Positions 52,804 through 63,400 of a stretch of 64,000 nucleotides of DNA are shown in pieces. Position 1 is the first letter of the stretch. The number at the start of each line of letters is the position of its first letter. The notes under the pieces were generated by a model, which worked only from the letters and a program-made list of their open reading frames with translations, had not been told where the DNA came from and did no database searches. The position numbers and the translations under genes were made by a program. The DNA is from Asparagopsis taxiformis (lineage: Eukaryota; Rhodophyta; Florideophyceae; Bonnemaisoniales; Bonnemaisoniaceae). The DNA lies in NCBI GenBank assembly GCA_030407315.1, contig JALQPE010000134.1:1-64000 (forward strand), written 5' to 3'.

Positions 52804-54173
52804 TCCGTGGCGGGGTCGTTCCCCTTTTCGTTGACCAACGGGTCTGGCGTTTCGTCGCCCAACCCGGTCGTATTTGTCCGCGTCGTCGCGTCGACTAGCG
52901 GTAGGTTCAAAACCTTCGCGAGGGCTTCGCCGCCCTCACGCTTGAGTGGGACGATTCCCAACGGGGAGCGTACCGCGTACGCAATCGTTGCGCCTTTCGG
53001 CAATTCGCGGTCCTTCTTCGTGAAGTTCGACACGATAATAGAGAACGTCTCTCTCGGTCCTACGTCGACCACTCCGTTGGCTATGCGCAGCCCATGCCGG
53101 AATTGCACCGACGCTTTCGGTTCGAGGAACACGAGTCCGGTCGCATCCGTCGTCACGTTGACGGTCCGTTGCGACATCGCCGGTACACGCGTGTACTTCG
53201 TCAGGCGAACCGAGAACGTTCGGCTCGGCCGATTCGCGGCCGCGTTACGCTCGCGGCGTTTCGGGGGCTCCACGTTTGGATTCGTCTCCTCCCCCTCCTC
53301 GTACGGAGTCGTCGTATCGCCCTCCGCGATAATGGGTATCGTATCCCCCCGATGGAGGTCGATTGTCTGCGCTCGACAGCGTATAGCATCGACATGCTTC
53401 GACATGAACGACGTGCCCATTATAACGGGGACAGCCAGCGTGTTGGCTACGAAGAATTTTACGCGGAACAGCGAGTTCCCCAGCCTGACACGAAGCAGGA
53501 TGGCGCCTTCGATAGGCAAACGTCGCCCGTTGGCGTCTCCGAGCTTCGGTAGCTCTTCGTCACGTAGACAGCGGTCGACCCAGTCGTAGGGTAGTAAACT
53601 TGTTCGTATCAAGTTGTAGCCGCTGCACGTATCCATCGCGATGGTAATCGCCCTCATCACGTTGAGGTCTAGTCCGATCGTTCCGGATACGATATAATGC
53701 TTCGACGCAAGTAGGCACGTATGCCCGTCGAGGACCAACGGTTCGGTCCTGACCGGCGCGCGGTCTACGTCTTCGCTAGCGGTTCGTCGCTTCATCGTGT
53801 GAGCCCGTATGGCTTCTTTTGCGTCGACACGCTTCGTATAAGCCGCGTGTTTGGCTTTCTCGCGCTCGGAAGCGTCGTGCTTCCGGGTAGCGCGTCTCGC
53901 TCGTCTGCGAGGCTTCCTCTTCGTGTGAGGTTCGTTCGTCCCGTCGGACTTCGTTTCTTCCCCCACGTCGGGTGTCGTGTGACTCGAGTTGGCCTTCGCG
54001 GCCGTGAGCTTTACGTAACTCTCGTTCATCGGTGAGCCTGCGGAGGACCAATCATCGACGTCGGTCGTCCCCCTTTTACGTAAGGGTTCAGGCGATGTGG
54101 GTGGCTCGTGACCTACATCGCCTGGTCGTTTCCCGGCGCGGGGCCGTTCGACACGTTGTCGTCGTGAGCCCAC
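52467..54173 (-). CDS. Retrotransposon pol: N-terminus, aspartic protease, start of RT
   Basis: It overlaps the gag ORF by about 60 bases in the -1 frame, as expected for gag-pol frameshifting. A basic, Arg/Lys-rich segment is followed by a retropepsin: AITIAMDTCSGYNLIRTSLL and, at the end of the domain, VPVIMGTSFMSKHVDAI. The active site reads D-T-C-S-G, where Ty3-type proteases normally have DTG/DSG-A or DTGSG. The RT lead-in HRIELEPGTRPIRSMPYR and EEQITKMLNEG are in frame; beyond about 52563 the frame is wrong because of a one-base loss. Processing of Gag-Pol is the expected role. Confidence 0.75.
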   Translation of the reverse strand: MGSRRQRVERPRAGKRPGDVGHEPPTSPEPLRKRGTTDVDDWSSAGSPMNESYVKLTAAKANSSHTTPDVGEETKSDGTNEPHTKRKPRRRARRATRKHDASEREKAKHAAYTKRVDAKEAIRAHTMKRRTASEDVDRAPVRTEPLVLDGHTCLLASKHYIVSGTIGLDLNVMRAITIAMDTCSGYNLIRTSLLPYDWVDRCLRDEELPKLGDANGRRLPIEGAILLRVRLGNSLFRVKFFVANTLAVPVIMGTSFMSKHVDAIRCRAQTIDLHRGDTIPIIAEGDTTTPYEEGEETNPNVEPPKRRERNAAANRPSRTFSVRLTKYTRVPAMSQRTVNVTTDATGLVFLEPKASVQFRHGLRIANGVVDVGPRETFSIIVSNFTKKDRELPKGATIAYAVRSPLGIVPLKREGGEALAKVLNLPLVDATTRTNTTGLGDETPDPLVNEKGNDPATDWQSTIDLSHLDDEDLRKRINEMLATHSSMWTSGRLGEINATEHRIELEPGTRPIRSMPYRQGPALRTIAEEQITKMLNEGLSNPRPANGRHQSCWCRRRTDPYVSVSTTGV

Positions 54174-56515
54174 GAAGCTCGTTCGTCATCGTGACTCGTT
54201 TCCGCCTCGAGTGGCGTTTCGTCAGCGGAGGTCGTCACGTAGACTCCGCTGCGGCCATTACGCTGGCCATTCCGTTCGTTCGCCCACGGGCGGGGGTCAC
54301 GTCGGTCATTACGAAAATCGCCGCGGCGCCTGTCGAAGGGCCTTCCCCCGTCACGATTGGGGTTTCGGAGTATCGTAGGCGGCGTGCCGTACCTCCGCGG
54401 GGTCACGTTCCCTCGCTCGCCAGGTCGTTCCTGGTTACGTTTAGCCATTCGTTGGCGGAAGTACTCAGCCTGACGTGGGTTGCTCTTCACGTGGAAGAGG
54501 TAGTACTTGTACGCGAAAAAGATCCGTTGATCTGGCGTCAGACGCGGACACGTAAACGTCGAGTGGCCATCTTCGCGGCATGACCAACACGACAGCGTCC
54601 AGTAATCATTCGGGATTACGGAGTGCGCCAATTGCGTCTGCTCGCTCGTGAGCTTCGGCACGTCCTCGCATGGACGGTTCAATCGAGCTTCGAGCTCGTC
54701 CGGCTTTTCGTTTGCCGTTTTCGTATCGTTGGGCGGCGGCCCGTTCGTGAAGAGGATCGCCTCCAAATTCTCGGCAACGTGAACCGCAGCGAGCGACACG
54801 TCGTCGTCGTCCCTCGCGGGGATGTTCAGGTTACCATCGTGGTAACTGGGCTCGTTAGCCCGTTCATTACGTAAGTACGCGGACTCATCGTAGTCCGCGA
54901 ACTTCCTCGACTCGTGGTCGGAAATAGCCAACGTAGGCTTCACCGGAAACCGCACTTTCGGTTTCGCGGCTGACGCGACAGCTGCCGTACGTGCACGGAA
55001 GGTCGTTCCTTCGGCCGTCGCCAATCGTCTCACAACGGTGAGGTCGTTCCTCTCTCGTTCGGGGAGTGACCGGAGTCGTTCCGTCACTGCTGCCCGCGTC
55101 GAGGGCAGCAACCCACGTACGTAGTGGTGAACGAGGAGTCGATCCGTAAACACGTAGTTACACGCCCGCGTGGCGGTGTCGAGTCTATCAGCGTACTGAT
55201 TCTCGTCCTCGTTAGGACTCTGCGTGATCATCGTGACCTTTTCGTAGGCCTCCTGCAGCACGTCGTCTTGCAGGTATCGTTTGATCAACGCGTTGATTAC
55301 GTGAGGCCACGAGAACCTCTTCGTCGGATCAGTCGTGATCACGCCAGTCGTACACTGGGAATCGTAAAACCGTCGGGCGTCCCCTTCGAGGAAGAAGTGC
55401 AGCGCACGTACTGCCACTCCCTCGCACACTCCGAGTGTGCTGAACCCATCACGTATTTGGGCGAGGAATCCGAGTAACGTAATCGGATTCCGGCCGGAGA
55501 ACGGCTTCAACGTAGGGAAAAGTCCCTCCAGCTCACGTTTGAGCTTGTGTACGCTTTGACTCTCGTTCACGTAGAGATGTTCACGTACATCGTTAAGTCG
55601 GTACATGCGGTACGATACCACGTTCGCAAATGCGTCGAGCATTGTCGTGTGCTCTGCCAACGCGTGGCAAACGGGTCCGAGGGCGTTCCCTGGTAAGCGT
55701 ACCGCGTCGGCACGTTCGTTTTCGTGGACTCGCGTGTCCGTCGTGCCGAACGTTCCCAGCCACGGAATGTACGTCTCCCGTGGCGGTGGAGCTCTCGTAT
55801 CGAATTGCGCAGCACGTGCTGCGTCCGCCGACCGCGCGTGGTCTGGCGTATCGTTAAAACGTAATTGCCTTCGTGGCGTCTCGTCGGGGTGGGCGATGGC
55901 TCGTTGCACTGTCGCCCCCCTTCCGTACGTTGTCGGGGTCGTCGGACCGGGTGTTGGTGGGTATCCTCCCGGAACGGCCGGGGAGGATTGCGAGTTATAG
56001 GCGCGCGAGCCTTCGTAATTCGGATCGCTTCCGCTCGGCGGAGCGGAACGTCCGGCGACGATTTCGTTGAATACTACGACAAACGAGTCGAGTCTTCCCT
56101 CCACGGCGGAGAGGCGGTTTCGTAAATCTTCGTTTTCCCGTTCGAGGGTCGCTGAGCGTTCACGTAACGCACGAGCTTCGCGCTCCGAGACTCCGAGTCT
56201 CTGCCTTACGGCTTCGTCGACGGCCGCGTCGCTCGCCCTTTCGATATGACCTCGAAGGTCTTCGTACACTACACGTAGTGCCGTGGGAGTCACGTTCCCT
56301 TCGTTGAGCTGACCGCGCGTTGCGGGGTCCATACTCACGGACTCAAACGGGCTTACCGTACGTGGTAGCTGGCCGATCGCCTCGATATCCGGCGGGATAG
56401 ATCGATCAGTCGCAAAGATCGCTTCTGCTGACAAGGCCACGTCGGCTTCGGCGTCCGCTGACGTTGGCAACGGTTGCCTGGGCGACGCGCTGGAATTCGA
56501 CACAGCGTAATTCAT
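54113..56515 (-). CDS. Retrotransposon Gag
   Basis: This is an 800-residue Gag starting at ATG 56513-56515. Residues 90-165 form a coiled coil (EREARALRERSATLERENEDLRNRL). A Pro-rich region follows, then a retrotransposon-gag capsid domain (about 330-500: LFPTLKPFSGRNPITLLGFL, ALHFFLEGDARRFYDSQ, LIKRYLQDDVLQEAYEK, QYADRLDTATRACNYVF). The zinc knuckle is CWSCREDGHSTFTC (C-x2-C-x4-H-x4-C, about residue 680). The tail is Arg/Asn/Gly-rich, suited to nucleic-acid binding. It is intact, so this element could make particles even though pol is frameshifted in the sequence as given. Confidence 0.85.
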   Translation of the reverse strand: MNYAVSNSSASPRQPLPTSADAEADVALSAEAIFATDRSIPPDIEAIGQLPRTVSPFESVSMDPATRGQLNEGNVTPTALRVVYEDLRGHIERASDAAVDEAVRQRLGVSEREARALRERSATLERENEDLRNRLSAVEGRLDSFVVVFNEIVAGRSAPPSGSDPNYEGSRAYNSQSSPAVPGGYPPTPGPTTPTTYGRGATVQRAIAHPDETPRRQLRFNDTPDHARSADAARAAQFDTRAPPPRETYIPWLGTFGTTDTRVHENERADAVRLPGNALGPVCHALAEHTTMLDAFANVVSYRMYRLNDVREHLYVNESQSVHKLKRELEGLFPTLKPFSGRNPITLLGFLAQIRDGFSTLGVCEGVAVRALHFFLEGDARRFYDSQCTTGVITTDPTKRFSWPHVINALIKRYLQDDVLQEAYEKVTMITQSPNEDENQYADRLDTATRACNYVFTDRLLVHHYVRGLLPSTRAAVTERLRSLPERERNDLTVVRRLATAEGTTFRARTAAVASAAKPKVRFPVKPTLAISDHESRKFADYDESAYLRNERANEPSYHDGNLNIPARDDDDVSLAAVHVAENLEAILFTNGPPPNDTKTANEKPDELEARLNRPCEDVPKLTSEQTQLAHSVIPNDYWTLSCWSCREDGHSTFTCPRLTPDQRIFFAYKYYLFHVKSNPRQAEYFRQRMAKRNQERPGERGNVTPRRYGTPPTILRNPNRDGGRPFDRRRGDFRNDRRDPRPWANERNGQRNGRSGVYVTTSADETPLEAETSHDDERASWAHDDNVSNGPAPGNDQAM

Positions 56516-56596
56516 AGACCGTCGTCTGTAGCACGTAGCTTTTCGTTAACGTAAAAGAGCTCAACCTCGTTGGTTGTCGTTATGCTCGTAGCAACT

Positions 56597-56613
56597 TCTA
56601 GGTCGGAAGACCA
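56597..56613 (-). promoter_or_regulatory. Candidate primer-binding site
   Basis: One base inside the 5' LTR the minus strand reads TGGTCTTCCGACCTAGA, starting with TGG as needed to pair with a tRNA CCA end. I cannot name the tRNA from sequence alone; a host tRNA ending GGAAGACCA would confirm it. Confidence 0.5.
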
Positions 56614-56614
56614 G

Positions 56615-57273
56615 TGTGGAACAACGTTAGTTCTAGATAGCTGGTACGAGCTACGGACACGCTGTCCTTACGAAACGAAACGAGCAGTCCACCCGCTGGT
56701 GTTTGACTGTATTGTTAGAACGGTAGAAGGTAGAGTGGTTAGCGAGTAGACACGAGCGTCACGACGCAACAATCCACGCGAGGATTACGTTAGCAAACGA
56801 GGTGGTACGTCACCGGAGGCGCTCTCAACCAAGCCCGGAGGCACTACACGCAATCAGCCTTACGTGCGGCGATGGGTAGGGAGTACGCAGCTCGACGGAG
56901 ACGAAGCCTCGTTAGGCAGAACGTAAACGTAAAACGTAGAAGTCAGTCGTAGACTAGAGCCGTTGCTCGATCGTTGTGTTGTCCCCTTTCCCTCCCGGCA
57001 CGATGCCAATACCTATATGGCCACGATGGCATCGCTTTACAGTGTAAACACTGCTCGTAACGTCCCCGAATGGGAAAGGACCTTGTGGGTCACACGTAGG
57101 GACCCGTTGGTCCGTTGGCCGTTGCCAATACGTTCGTTGCACACGTGTGCAGGTTGCGCGCGCGCATTCGCCAGCAATGTTCGTGCATTGCTGTCGCCGG
57201 TCGTATCCGCCGAAATTCGAATTCCGCGGAAAACGTAAATATTTGCAATTTCGGAATTGCCACGTATACTACA
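56615..57273. repeat. Right LTR (5' LTR of the minus-strand element), 659 bp
   Basis: It appears identical to 43622-44280 in length and sequence by eye. It is the promoter-bearing LTR for gag-pol transcription toward lower coordinates. Confidence 0.9.
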
Positions 57274-59293
57274 CGCGTCACTGGGTACCGCGACATGATT
57301 ATGCGGAAACGCTTTCACGCGATGTACCCAGACATCCCACATGCTGCGCTCCCAGCCACATGTGGTGATGATGCCCCCCATCCCTTCCTCTTCCAATTCC
57401 TTGCCCATCCCTTCATCCTCCATTCCTTTGCCCCCACCACCTCAACTGGAATCTTCCAGCGATTCCGAGGTTGCCCCTGTTCCTGTCTCTACCCCTGCCG
57501 TGTCGGCATCCTCCCTGCGGTGACCTCGGTCAAGCCGACTGCGCGTGGTCCCCAGGATGGCAGCGAACGCTCTGGTCCAGTTTCCCACGCCGGGACTGGT
57601 ACCCCCAACCGTCCTGTCCAAGCCGCGCAGGAGCAGGTCTCACCGGCTTCGCAGCCTGAGCCTGCGACTCCGCTGCCGAGCAGCACCCTGCTGCTCCGGC
57701 CCCCGCTGTCGAAGCTTCCCGTTCTGCATCTGCTAGCAGTTCGGGAAGCTCCAGCGATGACAGTTTCGTCCCTTCACCATCCGGTGGGGTTGGACAGAAG
57801 ACGGTTGCGAGGATTTCGACGGAGGGCCCTACTCCCGAGAATGTGGTCGAGGGCAGCAGTGCGAAGGGCGGTGCAGATCCTGACAAAGATGTCATTGAAG
57901 TCAGTGATTCTGCACCGCCCGGAGTGGAAACTTCTGGGAGGAAAGTGATGCCCAGAAGGAGTACCCGCCTGCAAGCGAGTCGTTCCGGTCGTGGTGGAAC
58001 GGCGGGTGGTGCTGTGGAGGTCGTCGAGCTGGAGAGCGCCCCCGAGGATGCGGGTGAAAACTCCATCCTCGGGAAGCGTAACTTGGATGCGCCTTCTGCG
58101 ACGCCCGAGCCTTCTACCAAAAAGAGAAGGCTCGGTGAGACTTCATCAAAGTCGTCGTCAAAGAAATCCAAGTCGGCTTCCCGAGGTCGCTCTCGGGAGC
58201 CGGTTCTCCAGTTCGACGACGCCCAGGAGAATCCCATTCCCGACAGTATCGTCGATGAGAATGTGGCCGCCGTTCTCCCCAGCGCAATTGCGTCTGGCAG
58301 CCGGATGAAGTACTATATGGAAAGTACGACGGTGGAGACGGTTCGGGCGGAAATGAGGGCGGCAGCATTCCAGGCAGCTGCATCGCCGGGTGCTGAGGAT
58401 ACGGTGGTGGAACAGTACTTTGCGGTGAAGCGGGCGTTGCTGGAGAACTTGGGGGTTATTGTGTTGGAACGCTTGTTGGAATCGTCCACGGCTGGGAGTG
58501 CGACGCATGAGCTGTTCGGTCACTTCGCTAGGCAGTTCCCGCTGGTTGAGGAGGTTGAAAAACCCTCTCAGCAGTCTGATTCTAACGATGACGACAGGGA
58601 GCCACAGGACGAGCCGCCAGCTTTCGCAAAGCCCGGCTTCGATCCTTCGCCGTGGCAGTTCATCCACAACGTGGGTGCTGCGCAGGCCGCATCGATGGTG
58701 GTCGTGGGCGCCTCTCTCTGCCACGGCGTGAGTTGTGCGATAAGCTGGAGGAGGAAAATCTGGATATGTACAAGAACAAGTTGGTGGCAGAGCTTGCTCT
58801 TGGTGTTTGTGCGGAGTTCTTGAAGCTGGGAATGGAGGGTGATGATCCTGTCTTCTTCCCGAAGACAGGATTGCGGCTGCTTCTTACAGCAGATGGGGCT
58901 GCGGACCAGGATGGGCACACGGACTTCAAGGTATCAACGAGTCGTGTTGCAGGACCTACCGAGTCTCCATCATATTTCATGATGTCGAGCGGAGCAGATG
59001 GATTTTCTATAGTAGCTGCCCCTTATAGTCATGTATGCCTAGCCAATCCGGACGCCGATATGTGGAAGGTTCCCATTCATAGGCTTTATGTGCCACCCTA
59101 TTCCGTATTGGTTGGTCGCGGTGACCTTTACCATTACGGGGTCGGCTTCAGCCGAGGAGATCTTCCTGCAGGCGAGAAGTTAGTCTATGGCCTGCCCACG
59201 CGCGGCCACATCTACTTGAAGACGGAGAAGGACGTCCTCACGGACCACATCCACACCGTCGAATATTACAAGTACGATAGGAGCAATAGATAG
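57274..59293 (+). pseudogene. Third ParB-oxygenase gene, 3' half, with several frameshifts
   Basis: After the second CGCGT copy (57274-57278) coding resumes at 57279 in the frame left at 43621 (VTGYRDMIMRKRFHAMYP, compare ATGTKAMQE in the second copy). In the Ser/Pro-rich linker the reading frame changes near 57360, 57520 and 57690. A long frame from about 57700 to 58720 carries basic segments (PSTKKRRLGETSSKSS) and the start of the oxygenase region (MKYYMESTTVETVRAEM, VIVLERLLESSTAGSATHELF). Near 58720 it shifts again into KLEEENLDMYKNKLVAEL, GLRLLLTADGAADQDGHTDF (H-x-D), GADGFSIVAAPYSHVCL, GDLYHYGVGF (distal His) and PTRGHIYL (Arg). Motif residues are intact. Decay and base-call indels cannot be told apart here. 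Confidence 0.7.
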
Positions 59294-59797
59294 CATACCA
59301 GAAGTATTAAACCTATACTACTGTTCCCTGCTAAAAAGTTCTGTCTTTCTCATCTCAACATTGTTATCTTAGCCCACTTTTCGGTTTTCATCTATACATC
59401 TGGCCTTCATCTCATAGTTTAGTGGTACTCAGCAGATTGCTTGCTACTTTTTAATATTAGTCGACAACGTTGTATGATTTTACTAGCTAGGCCGTAGGGG
59501 GAGACTAGTTTCAACCCTTGACAACGCGCACATTTCGACTACGAGAGCCGTCACTGTGATAAATTATTGGTAGAATTTTCGTCTATCTTCCCACCTACAC
59601 TAGGCTACCTATATATATACAGGGTATAACCTGAACAGAGACCACGTGAGGTAAAATACTCCTGAGAGCTGCTCACAGCCGTACAGACCTTTGCTGAGCA
59701 ATTTTCCCGACTTCACACTTCGCTTCTCACCTTTACCAAGATGGGAGAAGGACGAAACTCCCTGCTGCTTACAGCCGAAGCCGTTTACCAGGGTTCC
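59294..59797. other. Gene-free stretch between convergent genes
   Basis: This is the 3' flank of the third ParB-oxygenase gene. No gene is seen. It leads into the family-2 palindrome array. Confidence 0.4.
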
Positions 59798-60163
59798 TTA
59801 CAGCAAAGTCATCGTTACGATGACTTTGCTGTAAGAAAAGAAAACATTACAGCAGCCACGATTTCTTTACCGGGTAAAAAAATTGTGGCCGCTGTAATGA
59901 TTTGCTGTAAGGAACCGTTTCCTTGCAGTGGCCAAAGAATTTTTTACCGGGTAAAAAATCAGCAAGAAATTTTACCGGGTAAAAAAATTGTGGCCGCTGT
60001 AATGATTTGCTTTCTTACAGCAAAGTCATTGTTACGATGACTTTGCTGTAAGAAAACGTTTCATTACAGCGGCCACAATTTTTTTACCCGGTAAAGAAAT
60101 CATGGCTGCTGTAATGATTTGTTTTCTTACAGCAAAGTCATCGTAACGATGACTTTGCTGTCA
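59798..60163. repeat. Palindrome array, family 2 (three copies plus a partial)
   Basis: Copies lie at 59798, 60015 (ATTGT in place of ATCGT in the left arm) and 60127 (CTGTCA end), with a fragment (GATTTGCTGTAAGG) near 59908. ACCGGGT/ACCCGGT palindromes with GGCCGCTGTAATG arms alternate with them. The array lies between two convergent genes (59293 and 60469), so it is not only a promoter feature. Confidence 0.9.
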
Positions 60164-60468
60164 GCATCCCCGGTAAACGGCCCGCACTGTAATGGGGTGA
60201 CTGCTTCTCCTACATCGCTCTCTTACTGGTGTTCTACATGCTGCGTTGCTACACAATTTCGCACTCACATCTTTCTAGTTTCTCTCCTTTTCGTATCCAT
60301 AGGTATAGCAGTAGAGAAGTGGATAGTTTGCACTCCAGGCCGCAGATGCCTTCCTGCAGTCATGTCACGATTGTTGTAGTGTAGTCTATAATATCTAGCG
60401 CTCTTGGAAGATGATGCACAGTCTATTGTCTCTGTCAATGCGTGTTTTATCAAATCTATCAAAGTAGC

Positions 60469-63400
60469 TCAGTTAGCTGGCCAATATTTTCTACCATAGT
60501 CAGCAAATATCTCCTCATCAGCTTCAACGTCTCTGGTCAGAACGACCTTGACAGCATGGGGATTCTTGATATTTGAAGCAAAGTCCGGTTTGTCTATGGC
60601 ATCGCCTTGTCGAAACTCGGCTGACTGTGTTCGACTCACCTCGGTCGCTTTCTCCATTCCGTCAATGACCCGACAATCATTGAGGTAGCTGGTACAATTA
60701 TAGACCGCTGGAACGAGCCAAACCTTCCGAACAGGTGCACCCCTCCCTATGTACGTGGTTTCCAATTCCATGTTGTAGTCCTGGAACCTCTCTCTTGTGC
60801 ACCCAAATCCTTCCGGGCCGTACATCACTGATCTCTGCGGTTCCGAGTCTCGAATCTTCGCATAGAAAATCGTCCCATTGTACCAGCCAATGACCGTCCC
60901 CTTCTTCAGTTTCTTCGCCGCGAATACGCCAAACCCACCACCTCTTACCTCCGATTGCGAAACATAGACACCGTAGAATGCGGCATCGGCAGCCAGAATC
61001 GCGTCCGGGTCTATGCTCCAAAACGAGTGCATGTCCTCGGCCGGCCACTGGTCCATAGGCACCCCGCCCAATCTGTGAAGCATAGACCCGTCCTTCTTCA
61101 TTGACGCAACGAACACAAGCAGATGGTTCGGCAATGCTGTCACAGCAGGGAATCCTTCTGGTGCATCTGAGATGTGCTTCTGACGAAGCCTTGGAGCTTT
61201 TCCTGTGACCGGTACCGACTCGTCCCCAAGAATACTCTCCACCTCACGCTGCAAGATCCCCCATATCGCCCGGCTTTCACCTCACTGACGAAAACATGCA
61301 GTATCCACTCCTGCGATGCATCGTGGCACCTTTTTTCCTTCTCACACCCAATGAACCGACGATACGTACCATCCCTCAACGTCATACACGCTATGGCTGT
61401 GCTGTACGTTCCCGAGAAGAAATCCATCACGATATCGTTCTGCTTCGAAAATCGTTCCAGAAGCTCACGAAGAGTGGTCAACGCCTTCTGCTCATGGCGC
61501 AGTCGGTTGTTCTGCCCATCGTATTGAGCTTCACCAGCCGACAACCTCGGAACGTTGTCAATCGCGTTGGTGAACCCAGGGTGCCTCGATATGTCCGGAT
61601 TGTGCAACCTGTAATCCACCATATCGTACGCAGCCATACCCTTCCCCCGCTTATAAGCATGGATAACGAAATCGTGCATATTATGCAGTGTGCACGTTTT
61701 CGTCGATGGATTGGACGTAAAGCTGTGTGGTCGGCGAGATAGCACGACTGGAACACTGTCCACAATCATCTTGCCAGGCTCGGCATTTCTGATTGCATCC
61801 ATCCATGCCACGAGTTGGCGCACGCTGGAATAGATCAGAGCATGGCCGCCAGGCCGAAGAACTCGAACTATTTCACACGCAACACTCGCCAACTCTTCCG
61901 GCTCCAGAATATCGTACTCCGAGTTTTCTCTGCCGCCTTCCCGCCTCGTGTTGAATGGAGGATCAGTGAGCACAAGCTGAACACTGTCCTCCAACACGCC
62001 ATCTTCCAGGAAACTAATTTTGTCCTCCACCTCTTTGGCTACATCAGTGGCGTCACAATTCACAGTGTGAATGTAACGCCCCATCACAGCTTCCAGCTTG
62101 GTGACGTATTCTGGCTTGGTTTCCTTTCCGACGTCAACGAGCGGTGCTTCTGTAGGCGATACAGTGTCAACCTCCATAGCGTCATCCTCTTCCGCATCTT
62201 CTCTTGTTGCTGTTTCGCTAGCAACCGCCGCATTATCGTCCTCTCCACCACCACCGCGCTCCAGCCTAGCCTTCTTCCTCTGTGGCTCCAGACTATCCTC
62301 TTCTATATCCTCGCTGCCATTGTTTGGCACTGCTGCGGATATTTCCATCTGCGCAGGTGCACCTTCAAGGATGCCAGGCTCGGGCGTATCCTCAAGACTG
62401 TGTAACTCATCCATGGTCAGAGGAAGCTTTCGTTGCTCTCGGGTTCGCAATAACCAAGCCTTCAGCCTCCTCTGACCATCCAGGGCATGAGACGTGTTCA
62501 ACTTGGCTCGCATGAACGAGTTCAATCCGAACTTGTCAGGAGTGTCGAAAAGCAAGGCTCGAAGTCTCTGCATCAGCTGACCACGCTCGGCGAAAACATT
62601 CACCTCAGTGACACATTGGCGTATCGACAGCAGGAAGGCGCTTGTCAATGATCGCAGCCTTGCATCCACAGCCACTGGAAGGTCGGCACAGAACCCGTTT
62701 TCACTGTCTACAGTTTTCGGGACAATGGTCAGGTTTTTCCGATGCTCCTCGACCGCACAGCCATCAGACCGATTCGGGAGTGACCTGAAGCAAAGGCTCG
62801 CGGGATCGAATACCATGAACGGCCAGCACATCGATTCAACATCCTCATACCCCAACACTCTTGCCCCGGTATCCCATGCAGCTAACACACGGTCGACAAC
62901 AAATCCAAGCTGGTTGGCTTGCGCACTGGATGTTGCAATTCCAACCATTCCACCACCACCAATGGCCCCGGATGTGGCTCTGGCCCGCCTAGATGGCACA
63001 CTGCCCATCTCCTTACTGCGAATAGCCAAGATACACTGGCACATCATAACCATCAGCCTCCTGAACCGCTTCTGGCTAGCCTGCAAAGAATCTTGCATGT
63101 CGGATGTAGCGCCGTCCAGAAAGTACCTGCTCGAAAGCAGTTCACGGTTCAGTGGAGAGGACAATTCTCCGCGGGGTGTCTTGCCAAACATTTCGACGGC
63201 ACGAGAACTAGTCACCCCCACCTGTTTCGGAAACTCAACCATCCTCGGAGAATCACCCATCTCTGCATTGAGTCCCCATGCATGACAAAACATTTGCCAC
63301 AGACGCAAATCAATCGCACTCGAATCTTCTGCTCGGTGATACGGCCGAAGCACAGCCAGAATAGACATGCATGAGCTGTACTGCGGTTTACCACTCAGGC

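Larger units (their letters stand above)
43622..57273 (-). mobile_element. Complete 13.65-kb Ty3/gypsy LTR retrotransposon
   Basis: Two apparently identical 659-bp LTRs and a 5-bp CGCGT duplication bound the element. On the minus strand the order is gag, protease, reverse transcriptase, RNase H, integrase, which is Ty3/gypsy (Metaviridae) order. The element also carries a long antisense ORF near the 3' LTR and about 2.6 kb of repeat-containing noncoding DNA, which explains the unusual length. Its DNA is rich in CG and TACG words compared with flanking DNA. It lies inside the ParB-oxygenase gene in antisense direction. Identical LTRs mean recent insertion. Confidence 0.9.

Noticed and set aside
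57115..57278. Start of the 277-residue ORF inside the right LTR
   Set aside because: The LTR part is only accidentally open; the same sequence in the left LTR is noncoding, and real coding begins after the target duplication.
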